From: Streptomyces sp. T12
GTDB taxonomy: Bacteria; Actinomycetota; Actinomycetes; Streptomycetales; Streptomycetaceae
Length of the DNA stretch: 64,000 nucleotides
Direction: 5' to 3'
NCBI RefSeq assembly: GCF_028736035.1
Contig: NZ_CP117866.1
Location: 1,054,001-1,118,000 of the forward strand
Part shown: positions 1-8,803 of the stretch, piece by piece
Numbering within the stretch: position 1 is the stretch's first letter
Layout: each line of letters opens with the position of its first letter
Position numbers and translations under genes: made by a program
The notes under the pieces: generated by a model
Seen by the model: only the letters and a program-made list of their open reading frames with translations
Databases searched by the model: none
What the model was told of the DNA's origin: nothing

Positions 1-2790
1 CTGTCCGCCGACGGCGTGCTGCCGAGCCGCGGCGCCTTCGACGGGTATGCGAGGTTCCGCAGCGACGGGCGCCGGGTCCTCGATCTGGCGATGGGGATCG
101 AGCTGTACAAGGACCGTGACCTGGCCGTCCGGGAGCTGTACCAGAACGCGCTCGACGCCTGCCGCTACCGGCGCGCGCGGCAGGAGTACCTCGACCGCAC
201 GACGGGCTCCTCCGGCGCGGCGTACACCGGCAGCATCTCGTTCGTCCAGGACACCGACGAAAAGGGCCGGCCGTATCTGGACTGCCAGGACGACGGCATC
301 GGCATGGGCGAGGCCGAACTTCGCGGTGTCTTCTCCCACGCGGGGGCACGCTTCGCGGAACAGCTGGAGTTCAAGCTGGAGCGGGCCCGGTGGGAGGCGC
401 TGGATCCGCCGGTCGAGCTGTACCCGAACAGCCGGTTCGGGATCGGTGTGCTCAGCTACTTCATGCTCGCCGAGGAGATCCGGGTCACGACGTGCCGTAT
501 GGACGCCGACGGTGTCCCCGGGCCCGTGTACGAGGTGTCCATCTGCGGTCCGGGGCACCTCTTCCGCATCGTGCAGACCAGAGCGCGGGGGCGCGAACCG
601 GGTACCCGCGTCCGGCTGTATCTGCGTTCCGACGTCGCACCGGAGAGCTGGTCCGTGATCGACGTCCTGGAACGGGTGCTCGCCATCGCGGAGTTCCCGA
701 CGACCGCGCGGAAAGGTGCTCTGAGCAGCGACTGGGAGCCCGGGCGGCTCAAGGAGCGGGAGCGGCCCGACCGGGCCGACACCGGACTGCACGCGTACGG
801 GGAGCAGTTGGCCTGGGCCGAGGATCCCCGGGGCGCGCAGGTCGTCTGGTGCGAGCACGGCGGTGCGCTGCTGGTCGACGGCGTGGTCGTCGAGCCGACG
901 GTGCGCAAGGGGGTCTTCTCGGCGACGGGTCTCGGGCTGACCGGGGCGGTGGTGAACCTGCGTGGTCCGTCCGCCCCTGCCATGCTGTCGGTGGACCGCA
1001 GGCATGTGCTGGACGATGTGACCGCCGCGGTGCGGGAGCTGCTGGAGAAGGCGACCGATGTTCTGGCGGAGGGCGACGAGGGGCTGCCGGACTTCTGGTG
1101 GCTGAATCGAGTGGCCGTGGACAGCGCGGCGCTCGCGGACGTCGTGGACCGGGCACTCTTCTCGCGCGGCCGGGAACTCACCTTCAAGGGGGTGGAGTTC
1201 GGCGGTCCGCAGACCGGCTACTTCCCGGGGGACTTCACTCTCGTCCCGAGGGAGCCCAGCGAAGAGAGCGCGTACGGTGGTGGCCCGTGGGCTCACGTGG
1301 ACGGGGACGCACCGGACCACGTGTACGTGTGGCGGCTCCTCGCCCGCCGTCCCGCACGCGCCCTTCGGAAGCTGTCGGAAGTGTGTCCGGAGATCGACGA
1401 CCACCGCCCAGTGCTCCGGCCGACTCCCTCCGACCAGTGGCTGCTCCTGCACGACCAGCAGAGCACCGACTCACCGAGGTGGCGCCGGGGGGCCCGCGAC
1501 CTGAGCGGCATCGCGCAATCCGCCGACACAGTCCAGTGCACGCCGCGCGACGTGGCCGCCCGGTTGGCCGCGCTGGGCTTTTCGGACACCGATCCCCGCA
1601 AATGGTCGCCCGGAGCGCAGCTCACCACGGCGAACAGCCACGCCTTCAGGACGCAGTACGGCGAGAGCCTCGTCCGGGAGAAGCCGCTCGACTCCGCCGA
1701 CCTCATGCAAGCGGTGGCCCGCATCAACGACACGGTCGCCGCGACGGCCGAACTTCTGCGGGACTTCGGGGCCGACGTACCGGAGAAAGTGGTGGCCCTG
1801 TGTCAGGCCGCGGAGAAGGACGAACTGCTCTGGCAAAAGCCGGGGAAGCCTGCCCGCGGCTGCCTGGATCCTGACGTCGTGGTGCCACCGGGGCACATCG
1901 CGGACGCGAGCATCCGGCTCGCCATACCCGTACCCGAGGTCTGCCGGCGGCTCGCGGCCCACGGGCTGCGCAGCGACCCCGGTCGGCTGCCGGACCACCC
2001 GACGCCGGAGACCCTCTCCCTGCTGAGCAGGAACGTGACCGGTGAGTCTCCCTGGCTGGACCGGGCGCGGACACCACCCCCAGGCCATGTTCTGCATGCG
2101 GCGAGTGAACTCGAGCTGGAGCCGACGGAGGTACTGGCCAGGCTCGCCGCCCTCGGGTTCGCCCTGCCCGAGCCGTTCCCCGCCGATGCCTCCTTGGACG
2201 ACCTCTGGGCTCTTGACGACGAGGTCTACGGCGAGTTCCTCGTTCCTCCGGGGCCGCTGTCCTACGGAAGCGTCTTCAGCGGCGTCCAGGACCTCGACGA
2301 TCTCCGCCACAAGATCCGCCGCATGCGTGCCTACGGATTCGACATCGCGCTGGAGGTACCCCGTCGGCCCACCTCGCTGGACAGGGAGATGCTGTGGGAG
2401 GGCAGCCCGTTCAACTGGTGGTTCATCAACACGGACGAGGCGGTTCCGTTCAGTCAAGTCCTTCTGGCCGCACGGCAGTTGGGAGACCGGCCCGCAGCCA
2501 TCGCGAAGCGCCTGCACGCCTGCAACATCGCCACCTCGCACGACAGCCTCCCCAAAGGCCTCTCCTTCAGCGAGGCGTTGAAACTCATCCGCGCGGACGA
2601 GCTGGACGTGGGTGATGTTCCGGACGTCGGCAACTTCCCGCTCCAGTACCTGCACAAGACGGCCCTCCGCAAACGCACCGGCATCCGCCACATCACCTCC
2701 CTCCTGAACCAACTCGGCATCCCCGTCCCCGACCCCGCCGACACGATCAGAGCCGCCCTGGCGCGCGTGCCCCGCCCTCCCCATTCCTGA
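1..2790 (+). CDS. Hsp90-like (GHKL) ATPase with C-terminal helical repeats, 5'-truncated by the window
   Basis: The reading frame is open from base 1, so the true start lies to the left of the window; GTG at 16 is only the first in-frame start seen. The N-terminal part carries the three ATP-binding signatures of the Hsp90/HtpG branch of GHKL ATPases: ELYQNALDA (about bases 133-160), DDGIGMG (about 289-309) and SRFGIGVLSYF (about 430-462). The C-terminal half (from about base 1490) has no HtpG middle or dimerisation domain. It has six or seven degenerate helical units of the pattern x-A-x-x-L-x-x-x-P-x-x-V-x-x-RLAALGF (for example near 1500-1580, 1894-1968, 2089-2165, 2452-2528). This layout resembles the Hsp90-plus-winged-helix-repeat proteins reported in actinobacterial NTP-dependent conflict systems. 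ATPase identity is well supported; the biological role is not known from the sequence. It stands alone here, followed by an unrelated secreted hydrolase. Confidence 0.75.
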   Translation: MSADGVLPSRGAFDGYARFRSDGRRVLDLAMGIELYKDRDLAVRELYQNALDACRYRRARQEYLDRTTGSSGAAYTGSISFVQDTDEKGRPYLDCQDDGIGMGEAELRGVFSHAGARFAEQLEFKLERARWEALDPPVELYPNSRFGIGVLSYFMLAEEIRVTTCRMDADGVPGPVYEVSICGPGHLFRIVQTRARGREPGTRVRLYLRSDVAPESWSVIDVLERVLAIAEFPTTARKGALSSDWEPGRLKERERPDRADTGLHAYGEQLAWAEDPRGAQVVWCEHGGALLVDGVVVEPTVRKGVFSATGLGLTGAVVNLRGPSAPAMLSVDRRHVLDDVTAAVRELLEKATDVLAEGDEGLPDFWWLNRVAVDSAALADVVDRALFSRGRELTFKGVEFGGPQTGYFPGDFTLVPREPSEESAYGGGPWAHVDGDAPDHVYVWRLLARRPARALRKLSEVCPEIDDHRPVLRPTPSDQWLLLHDQQSTDSPRWRRGARDLSGIAQSADTVQCTPRDVAARLAALGFSDTDPRKWSPGAQLTTANSHAFRTQYGESLVREKPLDSADLMQAVARINDTVAATAELLRDFGADVPEKVVALCQAAEKDELLWQKPGKPARGCLDPDVVVPPGHIADASIRLAIPVPEVCRRLAAHGLRSDPGRLPDHPTPETLSLLSRNVTGESPWLDRARTPPPGHVLHAASELELEPTEVLARLAALGFALPEPFPADASLDDLWALDDEVYGEFLVPPGPLSYGSVFSGVQDLDDLRHKIRRMRAYGFDIALEVPRRPTSLDREMLWEGSPFNWWFINTDEAVPFSQVLLAARQLGDRPAAIAKRLHACNIATSHDSLPKGLSFSEALKLIRADELDVGDVPDVGNFPLQYLHKTALRKRTGIRHITSLLNQLGIPVPDPADTIRAALARVPRPPHS

Positions 2791-2862
2791 GCGCCAAATC
2801 CCGTCAGCACCGTTGACGCCTCCTCAGCCCACACATAACGTCTGGTCGACCATTCGTACACT

Positions 2863-2878
2863 GTTCGATATTCCGAAC
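2863..2878. promoter_or_regulatory. Inverted repeat GTTCG-N6-CGAAC upstream of the arabinofuranosidase gene
   Basis: GTTCG ATATTC CGAAC lies 27 bases before the ATG of the GH127 gene in a 115-base intergenic gap. The arms are perfect and the spacing suits a dimeric repressor or activator of a sugar-utilisation gene. No regulator gene is adjacent, so the protein that binds it is unknown. Confidence 0.35.
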
Positions 2879-2905
2879 CTGCGTTGACCTCGCAGAGGAG
2901 CACAC

Positions 2906-5755
2906 ATGGCACCGCCCCTCTCCAGACGATCCCTTCTCCAGGCCGCGGCGCTGGCGGCGGCGACCCCCGCGGTCTCGTTCGCGGCAACAGGCCGGGCCTC
3001 GGCCGCCGTTCCGGGGGCTCAGGCTGCGGCCGCCGGGCAGGCGGCGCAGGCCGCGGCAGCCGCCCCGCCCGCCTGGACCGTCCAGCCCTTCGCCCTGGAC
3101 GAGGTGGCCCTCAGGCCGGGCATCTTCACCGGCAAGCGCCAATTGATGCTCGATCACGGCCGGGGCTACGACGTGAACCGGCTCCTGCAGGTCTTCCGCG
3201 CCAACGCCGGGCTCTCCACGGGCGGCGCGGTAGCCCCGGGCGGCTGGGAGGGGCTGGACGGCGAGGCCAACGGCAATCTCCGCGGCCACTACACCGGCCA
3301 CTTCCTGAGCATGCTGTCGCAGGCGTACGCGAGCACCGGGGACCCGGCCTACGCCGACAAGATCGGGACCATGGTCGGGGCGCTCACCGAGGTGCGCGAG
3401 GCGCTGCGCCGCGACCCTCGGATGCTGAGCGTCGCCGGGAAGTTCGGCACCGCCCAGGAGAACGTGCGCGGCTCGTACCAGTACGTCGACCTGCCTGCCG
3501 CCGTGCTCGGCGGCGCCTCCGCGATCACCCTGTCGGCCTGGGTGAAGCCCACCCACAACGCCAACTGGGCCCGCGTCTTCGACTTCGGCAACAACAACAC
3601 CCGGTACATGTACCTGGTCGCCCGCAACGCGAGCGGCATCCCGCGCTTCGCCGTCACCACCAACGGCCCCGGCGGCGAGCAGGGCCTCAACGGCACCGCC
3701 GCGCTCCCGCTCAACCAGTGGAGCCACCTCGCGGTGACGATCAGCGGCAGCACCGGCACCCTGTACGTCAACGGCACGGCCGTCGCCCAGAACACGTCGA
3801 TGACCCTCAACCCGTCGGCGCTGGGCACCCTGGCGAACAACTGGCTCGGCCGCTCGAACTTCTCCGGCGACCCGGTGTTCGCGGGCGCCTTCGACGAGTT
3901 CAACGTCTGGTCGCGGGCCCTGACCGCCGCCGAGATCACGGCGCTGCAGAGCAACCGGGCCTCCGCGACCTCGGCCGGCCGGGGCAACCTGGCGTCGTAC
4001 GACTTCTTCGAGACCACCGGCGGCACCTTCGCGGACGCCTCCGGGCGCGGGCTGACCGCCACCCTGCGCCGCACCTGGGGCGGGCCGAGCCACCCCGGGT
4101 TCCTCGCCGCGTACCCGGAGACCCAGTTCATCGAGCTGGAGTCGATGACCAGCGGGGACTACACCAAGGTGTGGGCGCCGTACTACACCGCGCACAAGAT
4201 CCTCAAGGGCCTGCTGGACGCCCACCTCGCCACCGACGACGCCCGGGCCCTCGACCTCGCGTCCGGCATGTGCGACTGGATGTACTCCCGGCTGTCCAAG
4301 CTGCCCGACGCCACCCTCCAGCGCATGTGGGGCATCTTCTCCAGCGGCGAGTTCGGCGGCATCGTCGAGACGATCGTCGACCTGCACTCGATCACCGGCA
4401 AGGCCGAACACCTCGCCCTGGCCAAGTTGTTCGACCTGGACAAGCTCATAGACGCCTGCGCCGCGAACACCGACATCCTGGACGGCCTGCACGCCAACCA
4501 GCACATCCCGATCTTCACCGGCTACGTCCGGCTGTACGACGCCACGGGCGAGAGCCGCTACCTCACCGCCGCCAAGAACTTCTGGGGCATGGTCGTCCCG
4601 CAGCGCATGTACGGCATCGGCGGGACGAGCACGGCCGAGTTCTGGAAGGCCCGCGGGGTCATCGCCGGCACGATCAGCGACACCAACGCCGAGACCTGCT
4701 GCGCACACAACCTGCTCAAGCTGAGCCGGATGCTGTTCTTCCACGAGCAGGACCCGAAGTACATGGACTACTACGAGCGGGCGCTGTACAACCAGGTGCT
4801 CGGCTCCAAGCAGGACAAGGCCGACGCGGAGAAGCCGCTCGTCACGTACTTCATCGGCCTGAAGCCCGGGCACGTGCGCGACTACACGCCCAAGCAGGGC
4901 ACGACCTGCTGCGAGGGCACCGGCATGGAGAGCGCCACGAAGTACCAGGACTCGGTGTACTTCAAGAAGGCCGACGGGAATGCTCTGTACGTCAACCTGT
5001 ACAGCCCGTCCACGCTGACCTGGGCCGAGAAGGGCGTCACGGTCACGCAGAGCACGGACTTCCCGAGGGAGCAGGGCTCCACGATCACCATCGGCGGAGG
5101 CAGCGCGTCGTTCGAGCTGAAGCTGCGCGTGCCGTCCTGGGCGGCCGGCGGCTTCAAGGTGACCGTCAACGGCAGCGCGGTCGGCGGCACTCCGGCCGCG
5201 GGCAGCTACTTCACCGTGTCCCGGACCTGGCGCAGCGGCGACACCGTGCGCGTCACCCTGCCGTTCCGGCTCCGGGTCGAGAAGGCCCTCGACGATCCGT
5301 CCCTGCAGACCCTGTTCTACGGCCCCGTCAACCTGGTCGGCCGCAACTCCTCGACCGACTACCTGCAGTTGGGCCTGTACCGCAACGCCGGACTCTCCGG
5401 CGACCTGCTGCCGTCCCTCACTGCGGTGTCCGGCAAACCGCTCCACTACACCCTGGGCGGCACCAAGTTCGCCCCCTTCTTCGAGGGCACCGAGGACCCG
5501 ACCCACGCCTACTTCCGGCGCTCCGAACCCCGGGTCGTCCTCGGCAACACCGACTCCGGCGTCGCCAATCCCGCGAAGTCCGACGGCACCACACTCCTGG
5601 ACGAGATCTGGGCCGGCGCGCCCTTCAGCGGCAAGAGTGCACTGGTCTCGCGTGTGCGGTCCACCGTGAACGCGTGGGTGACCGCGGGCCTGCTGAGCCA
5701 GGCGGACGGCCAGACGGTCGTACGTACGGCGGAGCAGGCCACGTACGCCCCCTGA
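2906..5755 (+). CDS. Tat-secreted GH127-type beta-L-arabinofuranosidase with an inserted LamG domain
   Basis: A 949-residue secreted glycoside hydrolase of the DUF1680/GH127 family, expected to release L-arabinofuranose from plant polysaccharides or hydroxyproline-rich glycoproteins outside the cell. The start ATG follows a GAGGAG ribosome site. The N-terminus SRRSLLQAAALAAATPAVSFA is a Tat signal (twin Arg, hydrophobic core, about residues 6-33). The zinc/cysteine catalytic set known from GH127 (Glu-x-Cys and Cys-Cys-Glu) is present as E596-T-C598 and C668-C669-E670, so the enzyme should be active. A concanavalin/LamG-like beta-sandwich (about residues 175-380: SAITLSAWVKP, NQWSHLAVTISG, FDEFNVWSRALTAAEI) interrupts the catalytic domain between its first helices and the HPGFLAAYPE segment, rather than being appended at an end. 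A monocistronic unit; a hairpin follows the stop. Confidence 0.85.
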   Translation: MAPPLSRRSLLQAAALAAATPAVSFAATGRASAAVPGAQAAAAGQAAQAAAAAPPAWTVQPFALDEVALRPGIFTGKRQLMLDHGRGYDVNRLLQVFRANAGLSTGGAVAPGGWEGLDGEANGNLRGHYTGHFLSMLSQAYASTGDPAYADKIGTMVGALTEVREALRRDPRMLSVAGKFGTAQENVRGSYQYVDLPAAVLGGASAITLSAWVKPTHNANWARVFDFGNNNTRYMYLVARNASGIPRFAVTTNGPGGEQGLNGTAALPLNQWSHLAVTISGSTGTLYVNGTAVAQNTSMTLNPSALGTLANNWLGRSNFSGDPVFAGAFDEFNVWSRALTAAEITALQSNRASATSAGRGNLASYDFFETTGGTFADASGRGLTATLRRTWGGPSHPGFLAAYPETQFIELESMTSGDYTKVWAPYYTAHKILKGLLDAHLATDDARALDLASGMCDWMYSRLSKLPDATLQRMWGIFSSGEFGGIVETIVDLHSITGKAEHLALAKLFDLDKLIDACAANTDILDGLHANQHIPIFTGYVRLYDATGESRYLTAAKNFWGMVVPQRMYGIGGTSTAEFWKARGVIAGTISDTNAETCCAHNLLKLSRMLFFHEQDPKYMDYYERALYNQVLGSKQDKADAEKPLVTYFIGLKPGHVRDYTPKQGTTCCEGTGMESATKYQDSVYFKKADGNALYVNLYSPSTLTWAEKGVTVTQSTDFPREQGSTITIGGGSASFELKLRVPSWAAGGFKVTVNGSAVGGTPAAGSYFTVSRTWRSGDTVRVTLPFRLRVEKALDDPSLQTLFYGPVNLVGRNSSTDYLQLGLYRNAGLSGDLLPSLTAVSGKPLHYTLGGTKFAPFFEGTEDPTHAYFRRSEPRVVLGNTDSGVANPAKSDGTTLLDEIWAGAPFSGKSALVSRVRSTVNAWVTAGLLSQADGQTVVRTAEQATYAP

Positions 5756-5770
5756 GCCGCCGCCCGCCCA

Positions 5771-5799
5771 AGGGCCCCGGGTCCGGGACTCGGGGCCCT
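5771..5799. terminator. Hairpin between convergent genes
   Basis: A 9-bp perfect stem AGGGCCCCG / CGGGGCCCT with an 11-base loop lies 15 bases after the GH127 stop and just before the stop of the convergent LysR-type gene. There is no U-tract, as is common for Streptomyces terminators. Confidence 0.5.
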
Positions 5800-5826
5800 G
5801 CTGCACGTGCGGCGCACGCCCTCCCG

Positions 5827-6633
5827 CTACGACCGGCGGCGGGGCTTGCCTCGGCCGGTGCCCTTGGCTCCCTTGGCTCCCTTGGCGCCGCCGGAGCCGG
5901 CGCGGAGGCTGCGGCCGGTTCCGGGCTGGCGGCGGGGGCTGCCGGTGCCTTCGGGGCGCTTGCGCTTGGGCTGCTCCGGGGCTGCCGGGGTCTGGGACGT
6001 GGTGCGGCCCCGGGTGCTGTTGACCGTGCGGCCGCGGACGACGCCGATGAAGTCCTCGATCAGGTCGGTGGTCGCGTCCTGCGGCCAGGACAGGGCGATG
6101 CTCGACTGGGGGGCGTCCACGAGCGTCCGGTAGGTGAGGTCCTTGCGGTGGTGGAGACGGGCCAGCGACTGGGGTACGACGAGCAGGCCGACACCCGCCG
6201 CGACGAGCTCGACGGCGTCCGCGGTGGTCGCGGGGCGCTCGAAGGCGGGCTGCCCCGGTGGCCGCTCCCAGTCGAGGACGTCGTCGAGGGGGTGGAAGAC
6301 GACCTCGTCGGCCAGGTCGTCCGTGGTCACCTCCTCCACCGCCGTGATGACGTGGTCCTTGGGGACGACGACGACCGTGGTCTCGGTGTAAAGGGGGATC
6401 GCGCTGAAGAACGTACGGTCGACCGGCAGCCGTACGAATCCGGCGTCGGCGGCACCGTTCCGCAGCAGGTCGGACGCCTCGGCGGCGGTGGCCGCGTGGA
6501 GGGTCAGAGGGACCTCGGGGAAGCGCTCGTTCCAGATCCGCACCCACTTCGAGGGTGTCACTCCCGGGACGTAGGCGAGCCGGAAGGAAGGGGCTGCTTC
6601 CGAGGACGAAGGGGGTGCTTCCGAGCCTGTCAC
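5827..6633 (-). CDS. LysR-type substrate-binding domain protein lacking the winged HTH
   Basis: A 268-residue protein matching the periplasmic-binding-like effector domain of LysR-type regulators (SFRLAYVPGVTPSKW, AAEASDLLRNGAADAGFVRLP, TTVVVVPKDH, AVELVAAGVGLLVVPQSLARL). It begins directly with that domain, so the usual 60-residue N-terminal winged helix-turn-helix is absent. The C-terminus is a basic, low-complexity tail of about 70 residues with a GAKGAKGAKG repeat ending in GKPRRRS, which could bind nucleic acid non-specifically. The GTG start has no visible Shine-Dalgarno, suggesting a leaderless or weakly translated message. It is divergent from the DUF5997 gene, a pairing I recall as recurrent in Streptomyces genomes. 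The call as an LTTR-derived protein is firm; a regulatory function is inference. Confidence 0.75.
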   Translation of the reverse strand: MTGSEAPPSSSEAAPSFRLAYVPGVTPSKWVRIWNERFPEVPLTLHAATAAEASDLLRNGAADAGFVRLPVDRTFFSAIPLYTETTVVVVPKDHVITAVEEVTTDDLADEVVFHPLDDVLDWERPPGQPAFERPATTADAVELVAAGVGLLVVPQSLARLHHRKDLTYRTLVDAPQSSIALSWPQDATTDLIEDFIGVVRGRTVNSTRGRTTSQTPAAPEQPKRKRPEGTGSPRRQPGTGRSLRAGSGGAKGAKGAKGTGRGKPRRRS

Positions 6634-6646
6634 CTGGCCAGGTTAC
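6629..6646. promoter_or_regulatory. 18-bp near-perfect palindrome over the LysR-type start codon
   Basis: GTCACCTGGCCAGGTTAC is palindromic except at one symmetric position. It covers the GTG start codon of the leftward gene (6631-6633) and sits 46 bases upstream of the divergent DUF5997 start, so a protein bound here could block one or both messages. The binding partner is unknown. Confidence 0.4.
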
Positions 6647-6691
6647 CGGCCGTGGTCGGCGGCGGTTCACCCAGTCGATACCCTTGAGACC

Positions 6692-7084
6692 ATGACGTCG
6701 CACCAAAGCACCCAGACCATGAAGCCCGCGACCGCGGCCAAGAAGCTGGGTGTCTACCTCGAAGCCACCCCCGCCGAATTCCGGGAGGGTGTCGTCACGC
6801 GCGCGGAACTGAACGCGCTGCAGGCGGACCCGCCGCAGTGGCTGCGCGACCTGCGGCGCGACGGCCCGCACCCCCGCCCGGTCGTGGCGCAGAAGCTGGG
6901 CGTCTCCATCGCGGGCCTGGCCCGCGGCGGTGTCACGGAGCCCCTCACCACCGAGCAGATCGAGGCGCTGAAGCAGGAGCAGCCCGAGTGGCTGCACAAG
7001 GAGCGCGCCACCCAGGCCGAGGTCCGCAAGGAGGCGGCCCGCCTGAAGGAGCGGGACGCGGAGCGCGCCACCGAGCGCCCCTGA
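6692..7084 (+). CDS. DUF5997 family protein
   Basis: A 130-residue conserved actinobacterial protein (KPATAAKKLGVYLEATPAEF, TRAELNALQADPPQWLRDLRRDGPHPRPVVAQKLGVSIAGL). The pattern of short helices and the repeated KLGV element looks like two copies of a small helical (HTH- or SAP-like) fold, and the C-terminus is a charged helix (about residues 95-130). ATG at 6692 is preceded by a TANNNT-like element (TACCCT, about 6678-6683) too close for a leader, so the message may be leaderless. The biochemical function of the family is not known to me. Divergent from the LysR-type effector-domain gene, with which it probably shares regulation. Confidence 0.8.
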   Translation: MTSHQSTQTMKPATAAKKLGVYLEATPAEFREGVVTRAELNALQADPPQWLRDLRRDGPHPRPVVAQKLGVSIAGLARGGVTEPLTTEQIEALKQEQPEWLHKERATQAEVRKEAARLKERDAERATERP

Positions 7085-7164
7085 CCTCGCCCGCACGGTC
7101 TCGCCGTGGGCGGGTTCCGTCCGCCGAAGCCCGGCCGGGGAACCCGCCCACGCCTCCCGCCGGC

Positions 7165-8118
7165 TCAGTCCGTCACGGACCGTTCCTGGATCGACTCGAG
7201 GAAAGTGACCGGCGGGATGAAGAAGAGGGTTCCGGTGACGGCCCGCGAGTAGTCGAGGATGGGGTCGGGGCCGGATTCCGGGCCGCCCAGGAACATCTTC
7301 CGCATCATGGCCTCCGGTATCTCGGGCGTCCGGGCGTAGGCGATGAAGTACGTACCGAACTCGCCATGTCCGGGCCTGCCGAACGGCATGGCGCCGCGCA
7401 GTATCTCCAGCTCCTCCCCGTCCGGGCCGGTGACCGTGTTCACGTCCTTGTGGGAGCCGGGCACGTCGAGTTCGATGTTGGTCAGCTTGGAGCGGCCGAT
7501 CACCTTCTCCTGGGCCTCGACCGCCAGGGCCTCCCAGGCATCCACGTCATGCAGGTACTTCTGGACGATGGCGTAGCTTCCGCCGCTGAAGACGGGATCC
7601 TCGTCCCCGACGACCGCCGCCTCGGCCGCCGCCTGGCCGACCGGGTTCTCGGTGCCGTCGACGAAGCCGAGGACGTTGCGCGAGTCGAAGTAGGCGAAGG
7701 CCTGAACCTCGTCCTGGACGGTGACCGCGCCGCGCAGCCGCTTCATGATCTCGGCGGCCAGGGCGAAGCACAGATCCGTGCGGGCGGCACGGATATGGAA
7801 GAGCAGGTCGCCGGGGGTCGACACGGCGCGGTGCCGTGACCCTTCCAGCTCCTTGAAGGGGTGCAGCTCCTGGGGGCGCGGGTCACCGAACAGCCGGTCC
7901 CACGCCGTGGACCCCACTCCGGCCACGCAGCACAGGCCGCCGTCGGGACTGGGGAATCCGACGGCCCGTACCAGCCCCGCGAGCCCGGCGAGCAGATCGC
8001 GGACCTCGCTCTCGCCGCCCGGCTCGATCGTGACCACCAGGAAGACAGCGACGGGCGCCGGCGGACTGAGCACCGGCTGTGACTGTGCATCGGTCAACCG
8101 CATCGACGACGACGGCAT
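7165..8118 (-). CDS. Dyp-type heme peroxidase, cytoplasmic class B (YfeX/DtpB-like)
   Basis: Dye-decolourising peroxidase of 317 residues. It oxidises a broad range of substrates with hydrogen peroxide using heme b. The family signature GFVDGTENP is at about residues 151-159 (catalytic Asp154), the likely proximal heme ligand is His223 (GSHKDVNTVT) and the distal Arg is R241 (EILRGAMPFG). The tail PILDYSRAVTGTLFFIPP is typical of class B enzymes. There is no Tat signal, so it is expected to be cytoplasmic or packaged as cargo; no encapsulin gene is adjacent. I chose ATG at 8118 because GAGAGGGG lies five bases upstream; an in-frame TTG at 8148 lengthens the frame by ten codons without a ribosome site. 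Confidence 0.88.
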   Translation of the reverse strand: MPSSSMRLTDAQSQPVLSPPAPVAVFLVVTIEPGGESEVRDLLAGLAGLVRAVGFPSPDGGLCCVAGVGSTAWDRLFGDPRPQELHPFKELEGSRHRAVSTPGDLLFHIRAARTDLCFALAAEIMKRLRGAVTVQDEVQAFAYFDSRNVLGFVDGTENPVGQAAAEAAVVGDEDPVFSGGSYAIVQKYLHDVDAWEALAVEAQEKVIGRSKLTNIELDVPGSHKDVNTVTGPDGEELEILRGAMPFGRPGHGEFGTYFIAYARTPEIPEAMMRKMFLGGPESGPDPILDYSRAVTGTLFFIPPVTFLESIQERSVTD

Positions 8119-8188
8119 GGTTCCCCTCTCACCCTCAGACCCCGCCAACTAACGATGCCCGGCCGAACCGCGAGCGATACCCGCCAAA

Positions 8189-8224
8189 TTTCCGCACATA
8201 TGACTAGTGCGAGGCGTGCGGAAA
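8189..8224. promoter_or_regulatory. Inverted repeat TTTCCGCAC-N18-GTGCGGAAA
   Basis: Perfect 9-base arms separated by 18 bases lie in the gap between the leftward Dyp peroxidase gene and the rightward small gene. It could be two half-sites for a regulator or a hairpin in either leader. No assignment is possible from sequence alone. Confidence 0.3.
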
Positions 8225-8285
8225 GCCGTGTTCGCCGCAGAAAACCCGCATGCGAACGCACGTACGCATCTGGGATCATCCGGGA

Positions 8286-8702
8286 ATGGTCCACCGTCTC
8301 GAGGAGCTGCTGGCCCGTCTGTCGGGGCTGTCCGAGGGCACGGTCGCCGACACCGCGGTGCGGACGCTGGGCACGGTCCGCGAGATGGTCGGCGACCATG
8401 TGCGGCACAACGCGTACTTCATCGACTTCCCGGCCAACGTGCCGGACACCTACGACTTCTGGACGGGCTGCATCGCCGAGGCGCTCGCCGACGACGCGAC
8501 GCGCGCGAGCGTGCTGGAGCAGTTGAGCGACGGCGTCGTCGACCTGCTCACCCTTCCGTCGTACGGCCGCTACCAGCACACGTACGCCGAGATGCTGGGC
8601 CACCACGAGGAGCTGATCGCGGCGGCCGGCGACCGTGTGACGGTGCTGCAGCTGGGCGACGACGCGGACAGCGAAGTCACCGCCCTTTACCTGGCGTTGT
8701 AG
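8286..8702 (+). CDS. Conserved hypothetical protein
   Basis: A 138-residue acidic protein of unknown function (VHRLEELLARLSGLSEGTVADTAVRTLGTVREMVGDHVRHNAYFI...). It is predicted all-helical, with a LPSYGRYQHTYAEMLGHHEELIAAAGDRVTVLQLG segment towards the end and no signal or membrane helix. I favour ATG at 8286; ATG at 8250 is in frame but neither has a clear Shine-Dalgarno. It is divergent from the Dyp peroxidase and convergent with paaE, so it is probably a single-gene unit. G/C-rich third positions and in-frame length support it as real. Confidence 0.6.
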   Translation: MVHRLEELLARLSGLSEGTVADTAVRTLGTVREMVGDHVRHNAYFIDFPANVPDTYDFWTGCIAEALADDATRASVLEQLSDGVVDLLTLPSYGRYQHTYAEMLGHHEELIAAAGDRVTVLQLGDDADSEVTALYLAL

Positions 8703-8803
8703 GCCATGAAGGGACTTCCTTCTCAACTCCTTCTTGAACTAGTCCTTTCGCTTTCCTCGCCACTCAACTCTTCCGGCCGACGCCGATCGGCGCTCACCGC
8801 CGG

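Noticed and set aside
2804..7096. 1430-residue open frame on the minus strand
   Set aside because: Antisense to the GH127 and DUF5997 genes; low-complexity Arg/Gly/Pro composition typical of GC-rich shadow frames, no family similarity.
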